From Streptomyces sp. NBC_01262 (GTDB lineage: Bacteria > Actinomycetota > Actinomycetes > Streptomycetales > Streptomycetaceae), in contig NZ_CP108462.1 in NCBI RefSeq assembly GCF_036226365.1, positions 6,356,501 through 6,420,500 on the forward strand: a stretch of DNA of 64,000 nucleotides. The letters are read 5' to 3'. Below the pieces are notes generated by a model that had not been told where the DNA came from, made no database searches, and saw only the letters and a list, made by a program, of their open reading frames with translations. This document shows, piece by piece, positions 18,074-27,658 of the stretch. The position numbers were made by a program, and so were the translations under genes. Numbering within the stretch: position 1 is the first letter of the stretch; every line of letters begins with the position of its first letter.

Positions 18074-18117
18074 CTGAGGGGCCCGGCAAGAGGGGGGGAG
18101 GATGCCGGGCCCTTCAG
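18074..18117 (-). terminator. Strong hairpin 2 downstream of the 49-residue peptide gene
   Basis: A 15-base stem with one mismatch (CTGAGGGGCCCGGCA against TGCCGGGCCCTTCAG) around a purine-rich loop. It starts about 33 bases after the peptide stop codon on the minus strand. It probably ends the peptide transcript; the second hairpin 9 bases further on makes a tandem pair. Confidence 0.55.
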
Positions 18118-18149
18118 CGTGGGGGGAGGGAGATAGCCCTTGGGGGTTG

Positions 18150-18299
18150 CTACCAGACGTAGTCACTCGGTTCGGCTGCAGCCTGAGGCGACGCGTGCGT
18201 CGCGGAAGCGGTGGTGGCTGCGACGCCGGCGAAACCCAGCAGAAGGGCAGCGGCGACGCCCACCAGAGCGCGGAGCGCGGTGCGGCGTATCGAAGTCAT
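18150..18299 (-). CDS. Small secreted peptide (49 residues), divergent from LuxR-type regulator
   Basis: The peptide starts MTSIRRTALRALVG, has a hydrophobic core (AAALLLGFAGVAA), an AxA-type site (TTASA), and ends in the acidic aromatic tail EPSDYVW. After signal cleavage about 15-18 residues would remain. The ATG at 18299 follows GGACAGG at a good distance, and the codons are G/C-ending. It reads away from the regulator gene at 18553; the 250-base gap has a CGGTTC/GAACCG repeat. The shape (Sec signal, tiny processed tail, linked regulator) is that of a peptide signal or small surface peptide. No family is recognised and the function is inferred only. Confidence 0.7.
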   Translation of the reverse strand: MTSIRRTALRALVGVAAALLLGFAGVAATTASATHASPQAAAEPSDYVW

Positions 18300-18351
18300 G
18301 GTGACCTGTCCCGGGGGTGTGAGCGGGGAAGTGATCCATCTGGTGGCCGCT

Positions 18352-18368
18352 CGGTTCGGGGGGAACCG
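18352..18368. promoter_or_regulatory. Inverted repeat in the peptide/regulator divergent promoter region
   Basis: CGGTTC and GAACCG are separated by five G residues, 53 bases upstream of the peptide start codon. Its place makes it a candidate operator for the neighbouring regulator. A second small repeat, GTCCG-GAAA-CGGAC, lies near 18423-18436. Confidence 0.35.
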
Positions 18369-18552
18369 TACGACTGACTGAATTCTGTCGGACGATCGTG
18401 GCTGCGGTCCCCGTTTTTCGTGGTCCGGAAACGGACATGGCCCTATGCGGACACAAGGGACCGCCTGGGGCCCGACGGGTCAAACTTCGAGCCGATCCGA
18501 TTACCCTGAGCTGGGCCGGGGGTGTAGACGAGAGCAATTGGGGGTCCGCACG

Positions 18553-19706
<1,154 letters not shown>

Positions 19707-19725
19707 CAGATCGTAGGAACGAAGA

Positions 19726-19753
19726 AGGGCCCCTCGCTTCGGCGAGGGGCCCT
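19726..19753 (+). terminator. Terminator after tRNA-Lys, also facing the IclR gene end
   Basis: Perfect stem AGGGCCCCTCGC/GCGAGGGGCCCT with a TTCG tetraloop, followed by CTTTCATT. It lies between the tRNA 3' end and the convergent IclR-type gene, so it can serve both. Confidence 0.85.
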
Positions 19754-19768
19754 CTTTCATTCGGTTCT

Positions 19769-20524
19769 TCAGAGGGTGAGCGACAGCAGCACCGGCGCCG
19801 CGCGCTCGTTGAGCGTGTCGGCGGCCGGGCGCAGCCGGTGGGCCTCGGTGACCGGCAGGGAGAGCGCCAGGCAGCCGGCGGTCTTGCCGATGGTGATCGG
19901 GATGGCGGCGCAGACCGTGCCGACCGCGTACTCCTGGAGGTCCAGGGTCGGCGCGGTGGCGGGCTGGCTCTCCAGCTTGGTGAGCAGTACCCGCTCGCTG
20001 GTGGTCGTACGGGAGGTGAGCCGCACGATCTTGTGCCGGGAGAGATGGTCGCGCCGGGCGTTGTGGTCGAGCTGGGTGAGCAGGCACTTGCCGACCGCGC
20101 TGGCGTGGGCGGCGGAGCGGAAGTCGACCCACTCGTTGACCCTCGGCGCGTTCGGCCCGTCGGCGAAGTCGATGATCCGGACCTCGCCGTCGTCGTAGCG
20201 GCTGAAGTAGACCGCCGCGCCGACCTCGTCGCGCAGTGCCGTCAGCACGTTCTTGATTTTTTCGCCGAGTGCCCGGTCGCGGCTCGCGCTGCCGAGCAGG
20301 ACCAGTGACTCACCGACCGCGTATCCGCCGCCGGGCAGCGCGTTCACATATCGCTCGCGCTTGAGCATGGCCAGGAGTTGGGTCAGATACTCGATAGGCA
20401 CCCCGATTTCGCGGGCGAGCTGCTCGGCGGATACGCCGTGCCGGTGATTGTCCACGGCTTCCAGCACGCGCAGCGCGTACTGGACCGCGTAGACCGGCGC
20501 GATCTGTCGGTGCTCAAGCGCCAC
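19769..20524 (-). CDS. IclR family transcriptional regulator
   Basis: 251 residues. The N-terminal winged helix (YALRVLEAVDNHRHGVSAEQLAREIGVP, then the recognition helix YLTQLLAMLKRERYV) is followed by an IclR effector domain (about 75-248) with SAAHASAVGKCLL and the AAIPITIGKTAGCLALSLPV core. IclR proteins bind small organic acids or aromatics and control catabolic or sporulation genes. The GTG start at 20524 follows AGGGGG. It is divergent from the aldehyde dehydrogenase gene about 360 bases away, which may be its target, but no operator was proved. Confidence 0.9.
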   Translation of the reverse strand: MALEHRQIAPVYAVQYALRVLEAVDNHRHGVSAEQLAREIGVPIEYLTQLLAMLKRERYVNALPGGGYAVGESLVLLGSASRDRALGEKIKNVLTALRDEVGAAVYFSRYDDGEVRIIDFADGPNAPRVNEWVDFRSAAHASAVGKCLLTQLDHNARRDHLSRHKIVRLTSRTTTSERVLLTKLESQPATAPTLDLQEYAVGTVCAAIPITIGKTAGCLALSLPVTEAHRLRPAADTLNERAAPVLLSLTL

Positions 20525-20886
20525 GGTGTCCCCCTACAGGTGTGACCGTTTGCGTCCTTGCTGTAGCTGCCGGTCACGGACGCCGATCGGCATTGAGCCG
20601 GGCCCGGCAGCAGGGCCGGAATCAACGATAGCCTGAATGGGGTTTCCGGTAGAGCGAGTTGAAGACTTAAGTAGTGGGCCCCGGACGTATATGCAGGAAC
20701 GCACCACACTGGCATATGCCCACGTCATGGACCAATTCTGATCAGAGCGCCCAGCACGGGAAATTCCGGCTCCGATCAGGCAAGCGACGCGCTCGGCGCG
20801 CCTTTGGCAGACCCTTGCCTCACCCATGGTCCGGCTTCCGTGCGAATCTGGACGGTGGGACTGTCCGCGACAGGCAGGGAGCTGCC
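20525..20886. promoter_or_regulatory. Divergent promoter region between IclR regulator and aldehyde dehydrogenase
   Basis: 362 bases, AT-richer than its surroundings. It contains a 10-base palindrome TCTGATCAGA at 20737-20746, and a wider pair ATATGC/GCATAT about 17 bases apart near 20690-20718. Either could be an operator. No gene seen. Confidence 0.4.
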
Positions 20887-22362
20887 ATGAGCGACATGGA
20901 CGTGAAGCGCGAGCAACTGGTCGTCGAGCGGGTGCCCAAGGGGCTGCTGATCGGTGGCAGGTGGCGGCCGGCGAGCGGCGGCCGGGAGTACGAGGTCGAG
21001 GATCCCTCGACCGGGCGCGCGCTGTGCGCGGTGCCGGACGCGGGGGCCGAGGACGCCGCCGCGGCGATGGACGCGGCGGCCGGGGCGGCGACGGGGTGGG
21101 CGGCGACCGCGCCGCGCGAGCGCGGGGAGATCCTGCGGGCGGCGTACGAGCTGCTGGTGGAGCGGCAGGACGATCTCGCGCTGCTGATGACCCTGGAGAT
21201 GGGCAAGCCGGTCGCCGAGTCGCGCGGGGAGATCCTCTACGCCGCCGAGTTCTTCCGCTGGTTCGCGGAGGAGGCCGTCCGGATCGACGGCGGCTGGAAG
21301 ACCGCTCCCGACGGCAACGGCCGGATCTGGATCATGCGTCAGCCGGTCGGGCCCGCGCTGCTCATCACGCCCTGGAACTTCCCTACGGCGATGGGCACCC
21401 GGAAGATCGGCCCGGCGGTCGCCGCCGGCTGCACGATGATCGTCAAGCCCGCCCACCAGACCCCGCTGTCCATGCTCGCCCTGGCCGAGATCATGGGCCA
21501 GGCCGGACTGCCCGACGGCGTCCTGAACGTCCTGACCACCACCCGCCCCGGGGAGGTGTGCGGGCCGCTGCTGCGGGACGGGCGGCTGCGCAAGCTGTCC
21601 TTCACCGGGTCTACGCGGGTCGGGCGCGGGCTGATCGAGCAGAGCGCGGAGAACGTCCTGCGTACGTCCATGGAACTGGGCGGCAACGCGCCGCTGATCG
21701 TCTGCGAGGACGCGGACCTGGACAAGGCGGTCGAGGGCGCCGCGATCGCCAAGATGCGCAATGTGGGGGAGGCCTGCACCTCCGCCAACCGCATGTACGT
21801 CCACGCGTCGCTGGCCGGCGCGTTCACCGAGCGCCTCGCTGAGAAGCTCGGCTCGATGGTGGTCGGGCGGGGGAGCGAGCCCGGCGTCCAGGTCGGACCG
21901 CTGATCGACGCCGCCGGACGCGACAAGGTCGACGCCCTGGTGCGGGACGCGGTGGCGGGCGGCGCCCGGACCGTCGTCGGCGGCGAGCCGCTCACGGACC
22001 GGCCCGGGTACTTCTACCCGCCGACCGTGCTCGCCGACGTCCCGCCGGACGCGCGGCTCCTGAAGGAGGAGATCTTCGGGCCGGTGGCCCCCATCGTCAC
22101 CTTCGATCACGACGACCAGGCGATCGCCATGGCCAACGACACGGTCTTCGGGCTCGTCTCGTATGTCTTCACCGAAAGCCTGCGGCGGGCGGTGCGGTAC
22201 GCGGAGTCCCTGGAGTCCGGGATGGTCGGCCTCAACAAGGGGATGGTCTCGACGCCGGCCGCGCCCTTCGGGGGCGTGAAGCAGTCCGGACTCGGTCGCG
22301 AGGGCGGCGGGGTGGGCATCGAGGAGTACCTGGAGGTCAAGTACGTCGCGCTGGACGTCTAG
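20887..22362 (+). CDS. NAD(P)-dependent aldehyde dehydrogenase (succinate-semialdehyde type)
   Basis: 491 residues, the full length of the family. Cofactor motif LLITPWNFP with the later GSTRVGR; catalytic Glu in MELGGNAP and Cys in GEACTSANR; the end motif PFGGVKQSGLGREGG is typical of GabD-like enzymes. These oxidise succinate semialdehyde or similar aldehydes to acids in the cytosol, for instance in GABA breakdown. The ATG at 20887 follows GGCAGGGAG; the frame stays open upstream but those residues are not family-like. Just past the stop the DNA reads TAGGGCCTGTCC, the terminal motif of the 45.9-kb miniature element. The IclR gene is divergent. Confidence 0.92.
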   Translation: MSDMDVKREQLVVERVPKGLLIGGRWRPASGGREYEVEDPSTGRALCAVPDAGAEDAAAAMDAAAGAATGWAATAPRERGEILRAAYELLVERQDDLALLMTLEMGKPVAESRGEILYAAEFFRWFAEEAVRIDGGWKTAPDGNGRIWIMRQPVGPALLITPWNFPTAMGTRKIGPAVAAGCTMIVKPAHQTPLSMLALAEIMGQAGLPDGVLNVLTTTRPGEVCGPLLRDGRLRKLSFTGSTRVGRGLIEQSAENVLRTSMELGGNAPLIVCEDADLDKAVEGAAIAKMRNVGEACTSANRMYVHASLAGAFTERLAEKLGSMVVGRGSEPGVQVGPLIDAAGRDKVDALVRDAVAGGARTVVGGEPLTDRPGYFYPPTVLADVPPDARLLKEEIFGPVAPIVTFDHDDQAIAMANDTVFGLVSYVFTESLRRAVRYAESLESGMVGLNKGMVSTPAAPFGGVKQSGLGREGGGVGIEEYLEVKYVALDV

Positions 22363-22449
22363 GGCCTGTCCGGGCGTCCCGGGGAATAAGCGGAGCCGTA
22401 CTCCGGTTCCTTTCCGCTGGAGGAGAACCATCCCGAGGAGGAACCCCCA

Positions 22450-23544
22450 GTGGGCAACGAAACCGTGCCGCCACCCCAGCCCGTGACCCCGCCCCCGCCC
22501 GTGCCGCTGTCCGTACTGGACCTGGCCCAGGTCGGCAGCGGACTCACCGCCACCGACGCGCTGCGCGCGAGCGTCGCGCTGGCGAAGCTGGCCGAGAGCC
22601 GCGGGTTCGGCCGTTACTGGGTGGCCGAGCACCACTCGATGCCCGGGGTCGCCAGCTCGTCGCCGGCCGTGATCCTGGCGCACATCGCCGCGCACACGGA
22701 GACGATCCGGCTCGGCTCGGGCGGCGTCATGCTGCCCAACCACGCACCGCTGGTCATCGCGGAGCAGTTCGGCACGCTGGAGGCGTTCGCGCCCGGCCGG
22801 ATCGACCTCGGGCTCGGACGGGCGCCGGGCACGGACGGGGCGACGGCCGCCGCGCTGCGGCGGGGCGAGCGGGCCGAGGGCGGCGACGAGTTCCCCCGGC
22901 AGCTCGCGGAGCTGACCCGCTTCCTGGACGACGACTTCCCCGACGGGCATCCGTACGCGCGGATCCACGCCGTGCCGGGCCCCGTGCAGGGGAGCGTCCC
23001 CGGCGGGGTGCAGAGCGCGGCCCGCCCGGCCATCTGGCTGCTGGGCTCCAGCGGTTTCAGCGCGCGGCTCGCGGGCACCCTGGGCCTGCCGTTCGCCTTC
23101 GCGCACCACTTCTCGGCGGCGAACACCATCCCGGCGCTCGACCTCTACCGCGAGTCCTTCCGGCCCTCCGAAGTGCTGGCCGAGCCGTACGCGCTCATCG
23201 GCGTCGCCGCGCTCGCCGCCGACGAGGACAAGGACGCCCGCCGCCAGGTCCTCAGCGGCGCCCTCGCGATGCTGCGGCTGCGCACCGGACGGCCCGGGCT
23301 GGTCCCCTCCCCCGAGGAGGCGGAGGCGTACGAATTCGGCCTCGCGGAGCGGGAGTTCGTGGACTCCTGGATGGCCAATGTCGTCCACGGCACCTCCGAC
23401 GCCGTACGCGAGGGCCTGGACGCGCTCGCGCGCCGCACCGGTGCGGACGAGCTGATGCTGACCGCCAACGGGCACACGCCGCAGGCGCGGCTGCGCTCGT
23501 ACGAGCTGATAGCGGACGCGTACGGGATGACGGCCACGGGATGA
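22450..23544 (+). CDS. LLM class flavin-dependent oxidoreductase (luciferase-like)
   Basis: 364 residues, TIM-barrel FMN/F420 monooxygenase family. Family blocks: GRYWVAEHHSMPGVASSSPAV near the N-terminus, IRLGSGGVMLPNHAPL, RIDLGLGRAPGTD and IWLLGSSGFSARLAG; this is the MsnO8-type subgroup. The substrate is unknown. The GTG start at 22450 follows GAGGAGG. A hairpin terminator at 23638 ends the unit. It may share a transcript with the dehydrogenase 87 bases upstream. Confidence 0.9.
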   Translation: MGNETVPPPQPVTPPPPVPLSVLDLAQVGSGLTATDALRASVALAKLAESRGFGRYWVAEHHSMPGVASSSPAVILAHIAAHTETIRLGSGGVMLPNHAPLVIAEQFGTLEAFAPGRIDLGLGRAPGTDGATAAALRRGERAEGGDEFPRQLAELTRFLDDDFPDGHPYARIHAVPGPVQGSVPGGVQSAARPAIWLLGSSGFSARLAGTLGLPFAFAHHFSAANTIPALDLYRESFRPSEVLAEPYALIGVAALAADEDKDARRQVLSGALAMLRLRTGRPGLVPSPEEAEAYEFGLAEREFVDSWMANVVHGTSDAVREGLDALARRTGADELMLTANGHTPQARLRSYELIADAYGMTATG

Positions 23545-23637
23545 GGGCCGCCGGTTAAACCCGCGTTTCGCGGCCTCGCCTGGTTCGTTGAGCCCTGTTC
23601 GGCGGGGTGCCGTGCCGCGTTCCCTTAAGGCAGTCCT

Positions 23638-23671
23638 AAAGCCGCTCGTCACCCCTGTGACGAGCGGCTTT
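23638..23671 (+). terminator. Rho-independent terminator after the monooxygenase gene
   Basis: Perfect 15-base stem AAAGCCGCTCGTCAC/GTGACGAGCGGCTTT with a CCCT loop. The A and T ends make it work in both directions. It separates the monooxygenase unit from the chitinase promoter. Confidence 0.85.
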
Positions 23672-23715
23672 GTGCTGCGGGCGCGGATCGCCGGGGGTGG
23701 CGAACAGAACCGAAA

Positions 23716-23749
23716 TTGGTCTAGTCCTGCTTTGGTTCGGACCATTGAC
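23716..23749 (+). promoter_or_regulatory. Chitinase promoter with DasR-like operator repeats
   Basis: TTGGTCTAGTCC at 23716-23727 and the looser TTGGTTCGGACCA at 23732-23744 form the paired 12-base repeats known from Streptomyces chitinase promoters. They match the DasR site (core TGGTCTAGACCA). They run straight into TTGACC, a good -35 box, with a TATTCA-like -10 about 18 bases on. DasR, freed by glucosamine phosphates, would thus control this chitinase. The same 11-base core precedes the other GH18 gene at 44994. Confidence 0.65.
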
Positions 23750-23820
23750 CCGCTCATGACTACGGCGCTATTCATGCAAAGACCACCCCCGGCTCGCCGC
23801 CCCTTTCCCCGGAGGCCCCC

Positions 23821-25527
23821 GTGCAGTTCAAACAGCTCAAGCGGTTCGAGCAGCTCAGGAAGCGACCGCTCCTGGCCGCGCTCACCAGTGCCGCCCTCGC
23901 CCTCGGCGCCTTCGCCGGCCTGGCCGGCATCGGCCCCTCCGAGGCGGCCGCCGCCACCTCCACCGGCGGCGTCAACATCGCGTACTACGACCAGTGGAGC
24001 GTCTACGGCAACGCCTTCTACCCCAAGCACCTGGACACCCGGGGCATCGCGGGCAAGCTCGACGTCCTCAACTACTCCTTCGCCAACATCGACCCGACCA
24101 ACCTCACCTGTCTCGAAGGCGTCAACAAGGCCGCCAGCCAGGACGAGTCCAACGGGAGCGCGGGCGACGGCGCGGGCGACTCCTACGCCGACTACGGCAA
24201 GACCTTCACCGCCGCCGACAGCGTCGACGGCGTCGCCGACGTCTGGAACCAGCCGCTGGCCGGCAACTTCAACCAGCTGAAGAAGCTCAAGGCCAAGTAC
24301 CCGAACCTGAAGATCAACATCTCGATCGGCGGCTGGACCTACTCCAAGTACTTCTCCGACGTCGCCGCCAGCGCCGCCGCCCGCACCAAGTTCGTCACCT
24401 CCTGCATCGACACCTTCATCAAGGGCAACCTCCCCGTCGCCGACGGCTTCGGCGGCACGGGTGCCGCCGCCGGCCTCTTCGACGGCATCGACCTCGACTG
24501 GGAGTACCCCGGCTCCGCCGCCGGTCACACCGGCAACCACTACAGCACCGCCGACAAGGCCAACTTCACGCTCCTCCTGGCCGAGTTCAGGAAGCAGCTC
24601 GACGCCTACGGCACCGCCAACAGCCGCAAGATGCTGCTCACCGCCGCTCTCCCCTCCGGCGGCGACAAGATCGCCAACCTGGAGACCGACAAGATCGGCT
24701 CCTACCTCGACTACGCCAACCTCATGACGTACGACATGAACGGCGCCTGGGCCACCACCGGTCCCACCTACCACCAGTCCCCGCTCTACGCCTCCGCCGG
24801 CGACCCCACCGCCGCGAAGTACACCATCGACGCCGCCGTCAACGCCTACACGGCCGGCGGCCTGGCCGCCTCCAAGATCACCCTGGGCTACGAGCTCTAC
24901 TACCGCGGCTGGACCGGCGTCCCGGCCGGCAGCAACCACGGCCTCGCCCAGACCGCCACCGGCGCCGCTCCCGCCCGCAGCCTCAGCGCCACCGCCGGCG
25001 TCGCCTACTACAAGGAGCTCACCGGCCTCGTCGACAACGCCAGCTACACCTACTGGGACGACACCGCCAAGGCCTCCTACTTCTACAACGGCACCGAATT
25101 CTGGACCGGCCTCAACGCCAGGTCCATCCAGGCCAGGGCCGACTACGCCCACTGCCACGGCCTCGGCGGCGCCATGATGTACTCCCTGCTTGACCTCGAC
25201 ACCGGCACCACCCTGCTCAACTCCATCACGACAGCCGTCGACGGCTCCGCCTCCAGCTGCTCGGGCTCGACCTCGACCCCGACCACCACCGCGACCCCGA
25301 CACCCACCCCCACCCCGACCGTCACCCCCACTCCCACCGTCACCCCCACCCCCACCGCGACGGCCACCACCTGCGCCACCGCCTGGAGCAGCTCCGCCAT
25401 CTACGTCAACGGCGACAAGGTCTCCTACGCCGGCCACAACTGGCTCGCCAAGTGGTGGACCACCAACGAGATCCCCGGCACCACCGGCGAATGGGGCGTC
25501 TGGTCCGACCAGGGCGCCTGCGGCTGA
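23821..25527 (+). CDS. Secreted GH18 chitinase with C-terminal chitin-binding module
   Basis: 568 residues. A signal peptide (to about residue 45) leads to a GH18 barrel with the catalytic DGIDLDWE at 221-228 (Glu228 the proton donor), then GGWTYSKYF and MTYDMNGAW. A Pro-Thr linker (about 478-512) joins a CBM5/12-type module (CATAWSSSAIYVNGDKVSY to the end) rich in Trp. It cuts chitin to chitobiose outside the cell. The GTG start at 23821 follows CGGAGG. Upstream lie the DasR-type repeats; a hairpin follows the stop. Codons are almost all C-ending, as expected for a highly expressed exoenzyme. Confidence 0.95.
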   Translation: MQFKQLKRFEQLRKRPLLAALTSAALALGAFAGLAGIGPSEAAAATSTGGVNIAYYDQWSVYGNAFYPKHLDTRGIAGKLDVLNYSFANIDPTNLTCLEGVNKAASQDESNGSAGDGAGDSYADYGKTFTAADSVDGVADVWNQPLAGNFNQLKKLKAKYPNLKINISIGGWTYSKYFSDVAASAAARTKFVTSCIDTFIKGNLPVADGFGGTGAAAGLFDGIDLDWEYPGSAAGHTGNHYSTADKANFTLLLAEFRKQLDAYGTANSRKMLLTAALPSGGDKIANLETDKIGSYLDYANLMTYDMNGAWATTGPTYHQSPLYASAGDPTAAKYTIDAAVNAYTAGGLAASKITLGYELYYRGWTGVPAGSNHGLAQTATGAAPARSLSATAGVAYYKELTGLVDNASYTYWDDTAKASYFYNGTEFWTGLNARSIQARADYAHCHGLGGAMMYSLLDLDTGTTLLNSITTAVDGSASSCSGSTSTPTTTATPTPTPTPTVTPTPTVTPTPTATATTCATAWSSSAIYVNGDKVSYAGHNWLAKWWTTNEIPGTTGEWGVWSDQGACG

Positions 25528-25533
25528 GCCACC

Positions 25534-25570
25534 GTCGTGGGCCGGATCAGCCGCTCATCCGGCCCACGAC
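25534..25570 (+). terminator. Terminator after the chitinase gene
   Basis: Stem GTCGTGGGCCGGAT/ATCCGGCCCACGAC, 14 perfect pairs, beginning 7 bases after the chitinase stop. It also overlaps the last codons of the possible convergent ORF. Confidence 0.8.
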
Positions 25571-25894
25571 GTCATCCACGACGTCATCCACGAACCCAAC
25601 CGTCTCCCCATGCCCGGTCGCCCCGACCCGCCCCCCGAGCGAACGGACCACCAGCGCCCGGCCGATCAGCTTTGCCCACTCCGGCAGCCGCCCCGGATGT
25701 CCCTCCGGCCGTGCCACCCGCCCCGGCCACCGCCCCATCTGCTCCCGCACCGCCTCCAGCAGGTCCCCGCCGGCCAGCTTGCGTGAACGCCAGCCGTTCG
25801 ACCGGATCTGCGTCGAGTACCCGGCCTTGGAGCAGGCCCGCTTGCTGCTGTCCGGCGAGCGCCCCCGTCGCTCGCCGGACAGCACCTTTGTCAT
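25547..25894 (-). CDS. Possible small protein of unknown function (115 residues)
   Basis: Codons in this frame are strongly G/C-ending, as in real genes here, but no family is recognised and no clear ribosome site precedes the ATG at 25894. The protein is basic in its first half (GERRGRSPDSSKRAC, RSNGWRSRKLAGGD) and ends with an acidic repeat (DDVVDDVV). An in-frame TGA lies about 45 bases upstream. The first 15 codons form one arm of the 25847 hairpin and the last codons lie in the chitinase terminator. It may be the remnant of a larger gene. It follows the MFS gene on the same strand. Confidence 0.3.
   Translation of the reverse strand: MTKVLSGERRGRSPDSSKRACSKAGYSTQIRSNGWRSRKLAGGDLLEAVREQMGRWPGRVARPEGHPGRLPEWAKLIGRALVVRSLGGRVGATGHGETVGFVDDVVDDVVGRMSG
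25847..25883. repeat. Perfect 15-base inverted repeat
   Basis: GCTGTCCGGCGAGCG and its exact complement are separated by seven bases. On the minus strand it lies about 120 bases after the MFS transporter stop, so it may be that gene's terminator, which argues against translation of the small ORF that crosses it. Confidence 0.6.
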
Positions 25895-26005
25895 GCCGCG
25901 CCGGCCGCTATGCGAGCGTCGAGCCGCTGGAGCCTGGCATCAACGCTGTGGTTGCGCCGTGGCGCTGCGCGCCGTCGACCTGCGTCGGACCCGGCCGTCC
26001 GGTAA

Positions 26006-27658
26006 TCACGCGCCGTCCGATGCCGTAACCGTCTCCGCGGGGGAGACCGAGCGGCCGTGGTCGGCGCCGTTCGCATCCTTCGCCGACGTCGCAGCGGCTG
26101 ACGCCTTGGGCCGGACCACGGTGCTCTTTGTCTCCCGGGGGCGGCGCAGCAGGATGACAGAACACAGGGCGGCAATCAGCGTCAGTACCGCGGCCACGAT
26201 CAGGCACAGGTGGAGGCCGTCGAGGAAGGCGCTGCCCAAGGCGTCCAGTGCGCGGCTGGTGTCCGCGCCCAGGTTCAGCTGGGCGACCGCGCCCAGTCCG
26301 TCCGCATCCGCGGCCGAGACGATGCGCTGCTGGGTCGCTCCCGTCAGGCCGGCGTCGGCGAGATGCTCGGGAAGGGTGTGCAGGGCCCTGGTGGTCAGCA
26401 GTGCGCCCAGGACCGCCGGGCCCAGGGCGCCGCCGACCTGACGGAAGGCGTTGTTGCCGGCCGCCGCCATGCCCGCCAGCTGGTACGGCACGGAGGCGAC
26501 AGCCGTGGCGGTCATGGGCGTCATGACAGTGCCCATGCCCAGGCCCAGCAGGGCCAGCCGCCAGGCCACGGAGGCGAACGGGGTGGTGGCGTCAAGGGCG
26601 GTCAGGGACAGCAGCGAGGCGGCGACCACGAGCAGGCCGCCGGTGATCAGGACGCGGGCGGAGACCCGGTGCATGAGGCGCCCGACCGGCGCTCCGACCA
26701 CGAGGGCCGCCAGGGTGACCATCAGCAGCCGGAACCCCGCCTGAAGCGTGTCGAGTTGCTGGACCATGCCGAAGTACAGGCTGAGGACGAAGAAGAAGCC
26801 GATCAGCCCGAGAAAGGTGATCATCGCGACGAGGGTGGTGGCGGTGAAGGCCGGGCTGCGGAAGAGCCTCAGGTCCAGCATGGGGCTGTCGCTGCGCCGT
26901 TCCGCCAGGACGAAGGCGACGGCGCTGATGGCGGAAGTGGCCAGGGCCACCAGGACCTTCGCGTTGGTGAAGGAGCCCGCGCCGCCTTCGATGACGCCGT
27001 ACACCGCGGCGGTGATCGCCAGCGCGGCGGTGATCTGTCCGGGCCAGTCCAGCCGGCGCCCGTGCGGTGCCCGCGAGTCGCTCAGCAGCGGCGCGGACAG
27101 GGCCAGTGCGATCAGCGAGACGGGGATGGGCAGCAGGTAGATCCAGCGCCAGGCAGCATGGTCGAGGATCACCCCCGCGATCAGGGAGCCGACGGCCAGG
27201 GACGCCATCAGGGAGGTGGCCCACAGGCCGATGAACTTGCCGCGCTCCCGAAAGTCGGGAACCGCATGGCTGATCAGCGCCAGCGTGGTGGGCAGCAGCG
27301 CCGCCGCGCCAAGCCCGGACACGGCCTGGCCGATCCACAGAACCTGCACCGATTGAGCGCACAGTGCGACGGCGGCACCGATGGCGCAGAAGGCCAGGCC
27401 CGCCTGGAACACCTTCTTGCGCCCATGGACGTCGCCGAAGACACCGGCGGTCAGGATGAGCGCGGCCATGGGGAGGACGAACGCGTCCTGGACCCAGGAC
27501 AGCTGGGCGGTCGAGGAGCTCAAAGCCGCCTGGATGGCGGGCAGGCTCGCCGCAACGGTGGTGATCGGCAGATAGGCGATGAAAACGCCGAGACAGGCCA
27601 TGACAAGCGTGGCCGCACGTCGGTCGGTCGGCCCGCTTGTCGCGGTCGAGATGCTCAT
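26006..27658 (-). CDS. MFS transporter, DHA2 (EmrB/QacA) 14-helix drug exporter type
   Basis: 550 residues with about 14 predicted membrane helices. The loop GDVHGRKKVFQ is motif A after helix 2, and LPTTLALISHAVP with GLGAAALLP fits motif C-like antiporter features. Helices 13-14 lie near the C-terminus before a polar tail. Members expel drugs or dyes by proton antiport. The ATG at 27658 is preceded by AAGGGAGAA; an upstream open frame to 27829 is not family-like. It is divergent from a double AsnC-type regulator that probably controls it. Confidence 0.92.
   Translation of the reverse strand: MSISTATSGPTDRRAATLVMACLGVFIAYLPITTVAASLPAIQAALSSSTAQLSWVQDAFVLPMAALILTAGVFGDVHGRKKVFQAGLAFCAIGAAVALCAQSVQVLWIGQAVSGLGAAALLPTTLALISHAVPDFRERGKFIGLWATSLMASLAVGSLIAGVILDHAAWRWIYLLPIPVSLIALALSAPLLSDSRAPHGRRLDWPGQITAALAITAAVYGVIEGGAGSFTNAKVLVALATSAISAVAFVLAERRSDSPMLDLRLFRSPAFTATTLVAMITFLGLIGFFFVLSLYFGMVQQLDTLQAGFRLLMVTLAALVVGAPVGRLMHRVSARVLITGGLLVVAASLLSLTALDATTPFASVAWRLALLGLGMGTVMTPMTATAVASVPYQLAGMAAAGNNAFRQVGGALGPAVLGALLTTRALHTLPEHLADAGLTGATQQRIVSAADADGLGAVAQLNLGADTSRALDALGSAFLDGLHLCLIVAAVLTLIAALCSVILLRRPRETKSTVVRPKASAAATSAKDANGADHGRSVSPAETVTASDGA

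Larger units (their letters stand above)
17697..18149. other. Intergenic stretch between tRNA-Lys and the secreted peptide gene
   Basis: About 450 bases. Several open frames run through it, but their codon use and starts do not support a gene. The right part holds two strong tandem hairpins (listed separately) that follow the peptide gene on the minus strand. The left part presumably holds the tRNA promoter just right of 17696. Nothing else recognised. Confidence 0.5.

Noticed and set aside
17731..18162. Possible 143-residue gene on the plus strand
   Set aside because: Arg-rich composition, no ribosome site, crosses two strong hairpins and the real peptide gene.
20776..25437. A 1553-residue open frame on the minus strand across the dehydrogenase, monooxygenase and chitinase genes
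   Set aside because: It mirrors three well-supported genes, is made of Gly/Val/Asp low-complexity sequence, and is typical antisense openness in high-GC DNA.
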